From assembly GCF_004341945.1 (NCBI RefSeq), contig NZ_SMBP01000005.1, positions 1-64,000 on the forward strand: a DNA stretch of 64,000 nucleotides, in the 5' to 3' direction. Under the pieces are notes generated by a model. The model was not told where the DNA came from, did no database searches, and saw only the letters and a program-made list of their open reading frames with translations. Shown here in pieces: positions 27,732 to 35,974 of the stretch (positions are counted from its first letter, which is position 1; the number at the start of each line of letters is the position of its first letter). Source of the stretch: Longicatena caecimuris (GTDB lineage: Bacteria; Bacillota_I; Bacilli_A; Erysipelotrichales; Erysipelotrichaceae). Position numbers and translations under genes: made by a program.

Positions 27732-27760
27732 TTGCTTGTTTGCTGTTTCTCGTCTATAAT
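27732..27760 (+). promoter_or_regulatory. Promoter of proBA
   Basis: TTGCTT (27732-27737) and TATAAT (27755-27760) are 17 bases apart, 33 bases before the proB start. No T-box or other leader was recognised. Confidence 0.8.
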
Positions 27761-27793
27761 ATAAGAAACAATTTACAAAGGGGTTGTAAGAAA

Positions 27794-28594
27794 ATGAAAG
27801 AAATGAAAGATGTGCGCAGAATTGTTGTGAAGGTAGGCTCTTCTACCTTGACCCATCCACAAGGAGGACTTCACTTTCAGAAGATTGATCAGCTTGCCAT
27901 GGCATTGAGTGATATCAAAAATAGTGGCAAAGATGTCATCTTGGTGAGTAGTGGTGCTGTGAGTGCCGGTGTTGCGAAACTGCAAATGCGTCATCGCCCC
28001 ACTTTGATGAAAGAAAAGCAAGCAGCAGCTTCCGTAGGACAGAGTGAATTGATGTTTATCTATGATAAATTCTTCTCCCAATACGGTCAAACCATTGCAC
28101 AGCTGCTGTTAACCAAAACCATAACCCACAATGAAACCTTACGGATGAATGCCGTTAATACGTTAGAAACGCTGTTATCCTATGGTGTCATTCCGATCGT
28201 CAATGAAAATGACAGTGTCGCAACGGATGAAATTGCTTATGGTGATAACGATACGCTAAGTGCCGTGACTGCTTATCTTACAAATGCCGATTTACTTATT
28301 TTGCTATCGGATATTGATGGTCTGTATGATGATAATCCTACCCTTCATCCAAATGCCAAGCTGATTCCTGTCGTCAATCACATCAGCGAAGAGATTCAGG
28401 CAATGGCAAAGGGCGCCGGCAGTAAGCATGGGACCGGTGGTATGGTGACAAAACTATATGCTGCACAATATGCCGGTGAGCATGGCATTCCGATGATCAT
28501 TGCCAATGGCAATCAACCATCAATTTTATATCATATCCTAAAGAATACGTATCGTGGTACGTTATTTGATTTAAAAAAGGAGGAGAATTTATGA
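27794..28594 (+). CDS. proB: Glutamate 5-kinase
   Basis: A 266-residue amino-acid kinase that phosphorylates glutamate in proline synthesis. It has VVKVGSSTLT at the N-terminal phosphate loop, VSSGAVSAG, NENDSVATDE in the substrate site and DIDGLYDDNP; GTGGMVTKL is the ATP-binding end. The C-terminal PUA domain of longer ProB proteins is absent, as in streptococcal-type enzymes. The frame extends to 27704, but that start lies upstream of the promoter; ATG 27794 behind AAAGGGG is the likely start. It overlaps proA by four bases. Confidence 0.96.
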   Translation: MKEMKDVRRIVVKVGSSTLTHPQGGLHFQKIDQLAMALSDIKNSGKDVILVSSGAVSAGVAKLQMRHRPTLMKEKQAAASVGQSELMFIYDKFFSQYGQTIAQLLLTKTITHNETLRMNAVNTLETLLSYGVIPIVNENDSVATDEIAYGDNDTLSAVTAYLTNADLLILLSDIDGLYDDNPTLHPNAKLIPVVNHISEEIQAMAKGAGSKHGTGGMVTKLYAAQYAGEHGIPMIIANGNQPSILYHILKNTYRGTLFDLKKEENL

Positions 28595-29832
28595 CGTTAG
28601 AACAATTGGCACAGAAAACAAAAACTGCTTCCACCGCAATCATGAATGCGGACACACAACGCAAAAATCAGCTCTTAGCAACCATCGCAAAAGGTTTAGA
28701 AGAACATATGGCAGCCATTTTAGAGGCGAATCAAAAGGATGTTGAAACAGGCAAAGCCAATGGCATGTCAGCTGGCTTGTTAGATCGTATGATGTTGAAT
28801 GAAGAACGCATGAAACAAATGATCGAAGGTATTCAGCAGGTTATCTCTTTACCTGATCCAATTGGCGAAATGCGTGGTATGCATACAAGTGAAAATGGTT
28901 TACAGATTGGTAAGATGCGTGTCGCTTTGGGAGTTGTCGGGATGATTTATGAAGCTCGTCCAAATGTTACCGTAGATGCGGCCATTCTTTGTTTAAAAGC
29001 AGGCAACGCCGTTATGTTAAGAGGTTCTAAGGATATTTTGGAATCAAATAAAAAACTCGTTGCCATCATGCAGGAAGCACTTATGAGCTGTGGCTTTGAT
29101 AAATATACCATTGCCTTATTAGAAGATACCTCACATGCATGTGCAACAGCATTCATGCAATTAAATGGCTATTTAGATGTTTTAATTCCCCGTGGTGGCG
29201 CCGGACTTATTCATAATACGGTGCAGCATGCAACCGTTCCGGTATTAGAAACCGGTACCGGCAATTGTCATGTTTATATCGACGCGGATGCTGATCTGCA
29301 AAAAGCGATGGATATTGTCATCAATGCGAAGACCTCTCGCACGTCGGTATGCAATGCCTGTGAAAGTATTTTGATTCATCGTGGCATTCGTGATAGCTTC
29401 ATTCGCTCTTTATTGCAAGAATTATCAGAACATGGTGTTAAGATTCATGGCGATATGACCATTTGTGAGTTGCATCAAGAATGTATTCCGGCAACCCAAG
29501 AGGACTATCGCAAGGAATATCTGGATATGGAGGTTTCCGTAAAAATGGTGAACAGCTTAGCCGAAGCCATTGCCCATATCAACACTTGCAGCACGCATCA
29601 TAGTGAAACGATCGTATCTGAGAATTATACGAACGTGAAAAAGTTTTTAAAAGAAATTGACAGTGCCTGCGTGTACGCCAATGCCTCAACAAGATTTTCC
29701 GATGGCTTTGAATTTGGCTTGGGTGCCGAAATCGGTATCAGTACCCAAAAGCTGCATGCCCGCGGACCGATGGGATTAGAAGCTTTAACGAGTGAGAAAT
29801 ATATCATTCTCGGTGATGGACAAGTTCGCTAA
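28591..29832 (+). CDS. proA: Gamma-glutamyl phosphate reductase
   Basis: A 413-residue aldehyde-dehydrogenase-fold enzyme that reduces glutamyl-5-phosphate to the semialdehyde with NADPH. Signatures are GMIYEARPNVTVDA, RGSKDILESN, and TSVCNACESILIH with the catalytic cysteine; HARGPMGLEALTS is the family C-terminus. Its ATG overlaps the proB stop as ATGA and AGGAGAA precedes it, so the pair is translationally coupled. No proC is in the window. Confidence 0.98.
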   Translation: MTLEQLAQKTKTASTAIMNADTQRKNQLLATIAKGLEEHMAAILEANQKDVETGKANGMSAGLLDRMMLNEERMKQMIEGIQQVISLPDPIGEMRGMHTSENGLQIGKMRVALGVVGMIYEARPNVTVDAAILCLKAGNAVMLRGSKDILESNKKLVAIMQEALMSCGFDKYTIALLEDTSHACATAFMQLNGYLDVLIPRGGAGLIHNTVQHATVPVLETGTGNCHVYIDADADLQKAMDIVINAKTSRTSVCNACESILIHRGIRDSFIRSLLQELSEHGVKIHGDMTICELHQECIPATQEDYRKEYLDMEVSVKMVNSLAEAIAHINTCSTHHSETIVSENYTNVKKFLKEIDSACVYANASTRFSDGFEFGLGAEIGISTQKLHARGPMGLEALTSEKYIILGDGQVR

Positions 29833-30059
29833 TGAACGTAACAAGAAATATGCAATTTTCGACAATTTTCACGCAATATCATCCAAATAGTTTCACAAAG
29901 TTTCAAAATACTTCTATAAGGAATAAATTTCTTTTTCTATCCATCCTACACATAATACGAAAGATTTAAAAAAGTTATAAAAAGCTCTAATGCAAACAAA
30001 GAACTCTTTCAGTAAATGAAGAGAATTTGCCTTTTGAAATACAATCAAAATGATACCAT
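29833..30059. other. Intergenic stretch after proA
   Basis: About 227 A/T-rich bases before the shared terminator. I see no gene or regulatory element here. Confidence 0.4.
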
Positions 30060-30125
30060 AAAAAAGGAAGGACTATTGCCTATGCATACTAACATGTCGA
30101 AACGTAGTTCTTCCTTTTTTAATAT
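30060..30125. terminator. Bidirectional terminator between proA and the exchanger gene
   Basis: AAGGAAGGACTA and TAGTTCTTCCTT arms (12 pairs with one G-U) are flanked by A- and T-runs on both sides, so it can stop proBA (plus) and the convergent exchanger gene (minus). Confidence 0.9.
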
Positions 30126-30171
30126 TTTTAAATTTTTTATGTGCCAACAGTTCTGCTAAGTATAAATTCTT

Positions 30172-31128
30172 TTACATGGATAAGGCGATACTCAGCACGT
30201 AAGATACTAAGATCAACACACTACATAACAATACTGCTCCACGATGTTTTTTTCCATAAATAACACCTAATGTTGCCAACATGGAAAATGCCCCAAAACC
30301 TAACAGGTTCAAGACTTGTGGCTCATTCACATAAATACCACCCTTGACATAAAGCACATCCGCAAAGCATAAAATGATAAAATTAAACAAATTGCTTCCT
30401 ACAATATTGCCAAAAGAAGCGTTAAAGTTCCCGATACGTACCAAATTTATGGAAGCACTCAATTCAGGTAATGAGGTTGCCACTCCTAGGAAGATAGCAC
30501 CAGCCACCGTAGCTCCCAACTGCAATTCATTCGCAATCTTATCTGTTACTTGAGTTAATAAGATACTTACAACGACCAAAGCAACACTGAAGATGATAAA
30601 ACGCAAAGCAATTTGTTTTACTGTTAATGAAATATACACATCCTCAGCATTGTCTCCACTTTCATCATGTTTCATGAACTTCACATTCACAAGATACACA
30701 ATCAGAATGAGAACCGACATTAAATTTACCTTTAAAAAGCCAACTCCAAGTTCATAAGGATAGAAAATGGCAATAAAGACACAAGCATACATGACAATAC
30801 CATACCATAACGTCTTGGAATGGGAATTTGACAGGGTTGCTTGCTGATAGCGTTTGCTGGTAAACAGCATCAATCCGCCAATCACACAAAGGTTAAAGAT
30901 ATTAGAGCCAAGCACATTCCCCTGCACTAGATCAGGCTGATCTAATGCCAACACAGCGGTTAATGAGGTGAATAGTTCAGGCAGTGAGGTGACTGCAGCC
31001 AGCATGACTCCCCCGATAAAAGCGCCGGATAAATTGGTCTTTTTATCCAGGCAATCCACATAATAGGATAGTCGGACAGACAAATAAACAACCAGGATCG
31101 CCAATACCAGATATTCAATATATATCAT
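30172..31128 (-). CDS. Calcium/sodium antiporter, CaCA family
   Basis: A 318-residue membrane protein with about ten helices in two inverted halves. Each half holds an alpha repeat: VTSLPELFTSLTA with QGNVLGSNIFNL, and ATSLPELSASINL with FGNIVGSNLFNF. These carry the acidic residues that bind Ca2+ and Na+ in YrbG-type exchangers. A hydrophilic loop near residue 155 (HDESGDNAED) separates the halves. AAGGAAACG precedes ATG 31128. Substrate may also be H+/Ca2+; the family does not decide this. Confidence 0.93.
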   Translation of the reverse strand: MIYIEYLVLAILVVYLSVRLSYYVDCLDKKTNLSGAFIGGVMLAAVTSLPELFTSLTAVLALDQPDLVQGNVLGSNIFNLCVIGGLMLFTSKRYQQATLSNSHSKTLWYGIVMYACVFIAIFYPYELGVGFLKVNLMSVLILIVYLVNVKFMKHDESGDNAEDVYISLTVKQIALRFIIFSVALVVVSILLTQVTDKIANELQLGATVAGAIFLGVATSLPELSASINLVRIGNFNASFGNIVGSNLFNFIILCFADVLYVKGGIYVNEPQVLNLLGFGAFSMLATLGVIYGKKHRGAVLLCSVLILVSYVLSIALSM

Positions 31129-31240
31129 ACATTCGTTTCCTTTCTTATTTTCAGCTTTTTTATGATACCTTCCCTTATGAAAGAAGTCAATAGCCTTTCT
31201 GGGAAAACACCATCCGTTTCCAGCTTGTAATCATTCTTGT

Positions 31241-31268
31241 AAAAAAACAGAAACACTTTAGGTTTCTA
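31241..31268 (-). terminator. Terminator of rnc
   Basis: On the minus strand AGAAAC-N7-GTTTCT is followed by GTTTTTTT. It lies downstream of the rnc stop. Confidence 0.75.
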
Positions 31269-31327
31269 TTTATGATTTATCCTTTTTTAAGTTGTAGGAA
31301 CACGTTTACGAAAAATCACCTACAAAG

Positions 31328-32011
31328 TTATTTCACCATTTTTTCAAAAGCATCCTTGGCAGCCATTTGCTCAGCCCGCTTTTTGGAAAAACCCTTTCCT
31401 CTTCCTAACGTGATATCATCCAACATCACAGCTACTTCAAATTCCGGCTTATTGCTAGGCCCTGATACATGAATGGTTTCATAGTGGACAGTCTTGCGTG
31501 AATCGGATTGGATATATTCCTGTAATTTTGTTTTATAGTCAATGACCTTCTCACTTTTTGGTTGTGTGATGGCTGGAGTAAGTACCTCTTCTAAAATAAC
31601 ATTAATGCTGTCCATCCCTGAATCTAAATAGATAGCACCTAATACCGCTTCAAACATATCCGCCAGTATGGAATCACGTTCTCTACCACCAGTCTTTTCT
31701 TCTCCTACCCCAAGCAAGAGATAACGACCTAAGCCTAATTTGCGATTATATTCCGCTAAAGCCTCCTCACATACCAATTGTGCACGCAAGGTGGTCATCT
31801 GCCCTTCACTTAATTCCGGCGTCAGTTTAAACAACTTGGTCGTTGACCATAACTGTAAAACCGCATCCCCCATAAATTCTAAACGCTCATTATCGTGGGC
31901 AAAGGTCTTATGTTCATTCACATAAGAAGAATGAACCAGTGCCTGACGTATTAATTCCTTATCTGTATACGGAATTTTTTTGCTTTCTAACCAATCAAAA
32001 ATCGTATTCAT
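31328..32011 (-). CDS. rnc: Ribonuclease III
   Basis: A 227-residue RNase III for double-stranded RNA in rRNA processing. The catalytic domain has NERLEFMGDAVLQLW, the nine-residue signature with its metal-binding Glu and Asp, plus DMFEAVLGAIYLDSG holding the second acidic pair. A C-terminal dsRBD follows (about 155-225) ending GKGFSKKRAEQMAAKDAFEKM. AAGGAGA lies before ATG 32011. It is separated from recG by 165 bases, and does not adjoin smc or ftsY as in Bacillus. Confidence 0.98.
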   Translation of the reverse strand: MNTIFDWLESKKIPYTDKELIRQALVHSSYVNEHKTFAHDNERLEFMGDAVLQLWSTTKLFKLTPELSEGQMTTLRAQLVCEEALAEYNRKLGLGRYLLLGVGEEKTGGRERDSILADMFEAVLGAIYLDSGMDSINVILEEVLTPAITQPKSEKVIDYKTKLQEYIQSDSRKTVHYETIHVSGPSNKPEFEVAVMLDDITLGRGKGFSKKRAEQMAAKDAFEKMVK

Positions 32012-32147
32012 ATCATTTCTCCTTCTTATATACCCTATTTAAAGTCACCTTTGCTTTTCATGAGTATGATCTTTCCTTTTATTAGTAAGCTATCACGAAT
32101 CCCTTATCTAAAACGAAACATCATACCAACTGCCATTGTATAATCAA

Positions 32148-32166
32148 AAGCGCGGTCACACCGCTA
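32148..32166 (-). terminator. Possible terminator of recG
   Basis: A short GCGGT-GTG-ACCGC hairpin on the minus strand followed by GCTTTTG. The stem is five pairs and the T-run short. Confidence 0.4.
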
Positions 32167-32176
32167 TTATATCACA

Positions 32177-34186
32177 CTAATCCAAATATGTGGCACGCGC
32201 AATGGTCATATCAATATAATTTTTTATCTGTTCATAACCAGGATCATGGATGTGCTTTAATAAAGCTTGCGCATCTTCTCTGGCAACCTCTAAAATATTT
32301 GCATCTTGAATAACATCCCCTAAAATAAATCCCGGAACGCCACTTTGCCGTGTCCCTAAGATATCTCCCGGACCTCGCAATGCCAGATCATAACGCGCAA
32401 TCGCAAAGCCATCATTTGTTTTCTCACAAACCTTTAAACGCTGTAGGCTATCTGGATCTTTTGAATCACTTAATAAAAAACAATACCCCGGTTGACTGCC
32501 GCGTCCCACACGTCCGCGAAGCTGGTGAATTTGACTCAAACCAAAACGATGTGCATCATAAATAACCATTATATTGGCATTAGCGACATCCACACCCACC
32601 TCAATAACCGTTGTTGATACTAAGATTTGCAAATCCCCCTCTACAAATGCTTTCATTACAGCATCTTTCTCTTGCGCACTCATTTTTCCATGGAGCAAGC
32701 CTATCTGATAACGTCTTCCTAAGGAAGCCTGCATGCCTTGAAAGATATCTGTGACATTACGCATCTCATAATCTTCATTTTTCTCAATGGCCGGGCAGAC
32801 AACATAACACTGATTGCCTTCATCAATTTTCTCTAACACAAAATCTAAAATACTACTCATGGATCTTGCGTGCACCAGCTTTGTCGTGATTTTTTGACGT
32901 CCAGATGGCAATGTCTGAATCGTGGATACATCCATGTCGCCATACAAAGAAATGGCTAATGTTCGCGGTATTGGTGTAGCACTCATCAATAAGAAATCAA
33001 CCTTATCCCCTTTTTCCAACATTTTCTTTCGCTGGGCAACCCCAAAACGATGCTGTTCATCCGCTACGACCATACCCAAATCATGAAACTCTACACCTTC
33101 TTGAAACAAGGCATGCGTTCCTACAAGAATATCAATTTCATTTCGCGCTAAGCGCTCTAAAATATCTTTTTTCTCTTGTGTCTTTAAGCTGGCATACAAT
33201 ACCTCAACCTGAATTTCATAATCGTGAAAGATTTTCTTCAAATTGTTTCCATGCTGTTTCGCTAGGATTTCCGTCGGTGCTAAAAAAGCTGCCTGCTTAT
33301 GTGCTAATACACAGGCATACATGCCAAAAGCCGCCACCAAGGTCTTTCCACAGCCTACATCTCCCTGCACCATACGATACATGATGTGATCACTCTTCAA
33401 ATCGGCTAAAATCTCTTCGATTGTTTTGATTTGATCCTCGGTCAAAGAGAAAGCTAAGGTTTTTTGCAGATCCATGACTTCCTCATTATCAAATCGCTTT
33501 TCATGTCCATGTACCACTTCTTTTTCCTGTGCCTTTAAAGCTTGCATCGTGATTTGGAATTTTAAAAACTCTTCATATTTTAAATGGCGCAGGCTCTGTT
33601 TTACCGCCTCCATATTTTTGGGATGATGGATGAAATACAAGGCCTGCGAACGAGAAATTAAGCGATACTTCTGTAAGTATTCCATGGGCAGAAAGTCTTT
33701 AATGCTTTCTTGTTGCGCTAGCCATGCCTTATCAATGTATTTACGGATATCTTTTTGACTGATTCCCTCTTTTACATTATATACCGGGAAAATACCAAGC
33801 TGTTCCTGTAATGGCTGAAAATTATATTGCAATGCCGTCATCCGTGAACCACCTTCATATTTAGCGATAAGTGTAATTGTTTTTCCTACCGTAAACGCTG
33901 ATATCCAAGGGCGATTAAAGATAGCGATATCCAATTCTTCCTCTTCATATAGAAGTTTAAATTTTGTGACACTCTGTTTGCCTTTCAAGCGTATTACTCT
34001 GGCACGATTTAAAATCACACCTTCCAATGCGATTCGATCTTCTTTTTGCCATTCCTTACGTGGTTTCGTTTCTACGCTTTCATAACGAAACGGATAATAC
34101 GTTAAAAGATCCATGGCATTTTCAATTCCCATGGTATGCAAAAGTGCTCTTTTTTTCTCTGATATTCGCAGTTCTTTCAGTTCCAT
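32177..34186 (-). CDS. recG: ATP-dependent DNA helicase RecG
   Basis: A 669-residue fork-remodelling helicase. A wedge/OB domain occupies the first 250 residues. Helicase motifs follow: Q-type FSLTEDQIKTI, Walker A GDVGCGKTLVA, VADEQHRFG as the DEQH-type box II, MSATPIPRTLA, and the second RecA lobe with TTVIEVGVDVANAN and QLRGRVGRG. The TRG-like RYDLALRGPGDILGTRQSG is typical for RecG. AGGGTGTG precedes ATG 34186. Length is normal. Confidence 0.98.
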   Translation of the reverse strand: MELKELRISEKKRALLHTMGIENAMDLLTYYPFRYESVETKPRKEWQKEDRIALEGVILNRARVIRLKGKQSVTKFKLLYEEEELDIAIFNRPWISAFTVGKTITLIAKYEGGSRMTALQYNFQPLQEQLGIFPVYNVKEGISQKDIRKYIDKAWLAQQESIKDFLPMEYLQKYRLISRSQALYFIHHPKNMEAVKQSLRHLKYEEFLKFQITMQALKAQEKEVVHGHEKRFDNEEVMDLQKTLAFSLTEDQIKTIEEILADLKSDHIMYRMVQGDVGCGKTLVAAFGMYACVLAHKQAAFLAPTEILAKQHGNNLKKIFHDYEIQVEVLYASLKTQEKKDILERLARNEIDILVGTHALFQEGVEFHDLGMVVADEQHRFGVAQRKKMLEKGDKVDFLLMSATPIPRTLAISLYGDMDVSTIQTLPSGRQKITTKLVHARSMSSILDFVLEKIDEGNQCYVVCPAIEKNEDYEMRNVTDIFQGMQASLGRRYQIGLLHGKMSAQEKDAVMKAFVEGDLQILVSTTVIEVGVDVANANIMVIYDAHRFGLSQIHQLRGRVGRGSQPGYCFLLSDSKDPDSLQRLKVCEKTNDGFAIARYDLALRGPGDILGTRQSGVPGFILGDVIQDANILEVAREDAQALLKHIHDPGYEQIKNYIDMTIARATYLD

Positions 34187-34307
34187 ATGTCACACCCTAA
34201 CTGATTTTCATTATATAATAGGTTTTGAAAACATTCAAACAGAAATATCCTTCCCCTTTACGATCGTATCGCACGATAGCATTTCTTCTTATTATCTTTA
34301 TCTTTTA

Positions 34308-34835
34308 TTAAAGTGATGTTTCCATCATCCTTACCTGATACTTCCCCATATCCATTTCTTCTTTCGTAAAATGAAATCCCAACTTTGTCCAAAACTTTTC
34401 GGCCACGACATTTCCCTTAATGCAGCCCAAACGCGCATACTTAGCAGAAAAACACTGATGCAACAGCGTCTTCATCAATGTCTGGGCAAACATCGTACCT
34501 TGATACTTTTTGTGAATCATAAACCATCCGATATACAAACAATCTTCATTGGGATAGCCAACAATAGCATCCAAAAAACCTAACAATTCCTCCTGGTGAT
34601 AAAAACCAAGAAAGTACTTATCCTGCATGCTTTTCCCCATAGGTAAAGCAGTTAAATCTTCTTTCAATGAAGCTTTCGTTGGTTTGCTTTTCATACAAGC
34701 AAAATAATAGGGATTGCTAATACAGATGGCATACATAGCATCTATATCTTTTTCACTCAGTTTACAAACCTTAATACCATCCTGATACGGTGGAATCGTT
34801 ATTATGCTTTGAAAACAATGCTCTTTATTTTTCAT
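34308..34835 (-). CDS. GNAT-family acetyltransferase
   Basis: A 175-residue GNAT protein. The central strands read FLGFYHQEELLGFLDAI and YIGWFMIHKKYQGTMFAQTLMKTLL, with the KKYQGT acetyl-CoA loop (a weak form of QxxGxG/A), and the end is KFWTKLGFHFT, the usual GNAT tail. The acceptor substrate is unknown. GGAGGTATATC precedes ATG 34835. It sits between recG and the radical SAM gene on the same strand. Confidence 0.88.
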   Translation of the reverse strand: MKNKEHCFQSIITIPPYQDGIKVCKLSEKDIDAMYAICISNPYYFACMKSKPTKASLKEDLTALPMGKSMQDKYFLGFYHQEELLGFLDAIVGYPNEDCLYIGWFMIHKKYQGTMFAQTLMKTLLHQCFSAKYARLGCIKGNVVAEKFWTKLGFHFTKEEMDMGKYQVRMMETSL

Positions 34836-34895
34836 GATATACCTCCATTGGCCATTTTTTTAGTTTCTCGTTATTCGCTTTACTTTCCTAAGATA

Positions 34896-35738
34896 TCATA
34901 GAAATCTTAAGCGATACGTGCAATGCTGACACAACGCTTCCTCTACTTGATGCTTTTGAAAGCCCTCCAACATCTTTAAACAGCGTTTCGATGATAAGAT
35001 TTCTTCCAAAGGGGTCTCAAATAAATTCCCCAAAGCAATATCTCCTTTACTGTCTAAACAGCATGGCACTAGTGTACCATCCACCAATACCCCACACATG
35101 CTTTTCATACCTAAACAACTTCCTGTCTTCGACACAAAAGGATTCATCAAAGAAGGCCAAGTAAAGATATTCTCAAAATGCAGATGAATATGATCCGCTA
35201 AATCAAAACGATGCATTCGCTTAATAATCACATCTTCTAAGTTCTTCTGATATTGTTTTACTACGGTCGTTAATAGTGTTTGTGTTTCTTTGCTTAACTT
35301 TTCATCTTGTATGCTCCATAAACGATAGTTCACATGTATACCACAGGCTGCTAGCTTTTCCGCACATTCCCATATCGTCTCTAAATATCGTGGTTGTTCA
35401 TGCTGAGGAAAGCTGTGCAAGGAGATATTTAATTGTCGGATACATTGGGAAGCACATAAAGCATCCACTTGTTTTTTTAATAAAGTTCCATTTGTCGTCA
35501 GGATGACCTCCATATCATTCGCTTTGCATATCTGTAAAAAAGCGGGAAGATCTGGATGGGACAGCGGTTCCCCTAATACATGCAGATAAACATGTCTTGT
35601 GACACTGCGTACCTCCTGAATGACATGCGTAAATTCTTGTATATTCATCCTGCGTGGCTGTCGCTGATTTTGAATACAGAAGCTGCAGGCAAGATTACAA
35701 GTGTTGGTAATTTCGATATAGACTCTCTTAAATCGCAT
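34896..35738 (-). CDS. Radical SAM/SPASM protein
   Basis: A 280-residue radical SAM enzyme. The CxxxCxxC motif is CNLACSFC (residues 13-20) and binds the SAM-cleaving 4Fe-4S cluster; HVLGEPLSHP is the GGE-like strand and LTTNGTLL is conserved. A short SPASM part follows with Cys residues in GSCLGMKSMCG, VPCCLDSKGDIALGNL and the final CQHC, for an auxiliary cluster. No peptide precursor gene was found nearby, so peptide modification is possible but unproven. AAAGGAG precedes ATG 35738. Confidence 0.9.
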   Translation of the reverse strand: MRFKRVYIEITNTCNLACSFCIQNQRQPRRMNIQEFTHVIQEVRSVTRHVYLHVLGEPLSHPDLPAFLQICKANDMEVILTTNGTLLKKQVDALCASQCIRQLNISLHSFPQHEQPRYLETIWECAEKLAACGIHVNYRLWSIQDEKLSKETQTLLTTVVKQYQKNLEDVIIKRMHRFDLADHIHLHFENIFTWPSLMNPFVSKTGSCLGMKSMCGVLVDGTLVPCCLDSKGDIALGNLFETPLEEILSSKRCLKMLEGFQKHQVEEALCQHCTYRLRFL

Positions 35739-35844
35739 AAACGCTCCTTTTTTTCTCTTATTTTACCACAGGTGATAAAACAAAGAAATAAGAAACCTAT
35801 CTTCGCTTTTGTTAGCAAATCTACTTTTTCTGCAAAAAAATAAA

Positions 35845-35915
35845 AGGAAGTAAGAAAATCCCATCTTCGTAGGTACACATTTACTCATTCCTGTATCTAC
35901 TTTGATGGGATCCTA
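35845..35915 (-). terminator. Hairpin upstream of the radical SAM gene, after the Ca2+ ATPase
   Basis: On the minus strand, downstream of the ATPase stop, ATCCCATC and GATGGGAT arms enclose a long loop with GTAG-TACA/TGTA-CTAC inner pairing and are followed by TTTTC. The sequence around the outer arm resembles that at 7471-7500. Confidence 0.75.
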
Positions 35916-35974
35916 TCAATGTTTTAAACTTCCATATTTATTCAACAATCACTTTCTGCCTATAACCTGTTTTC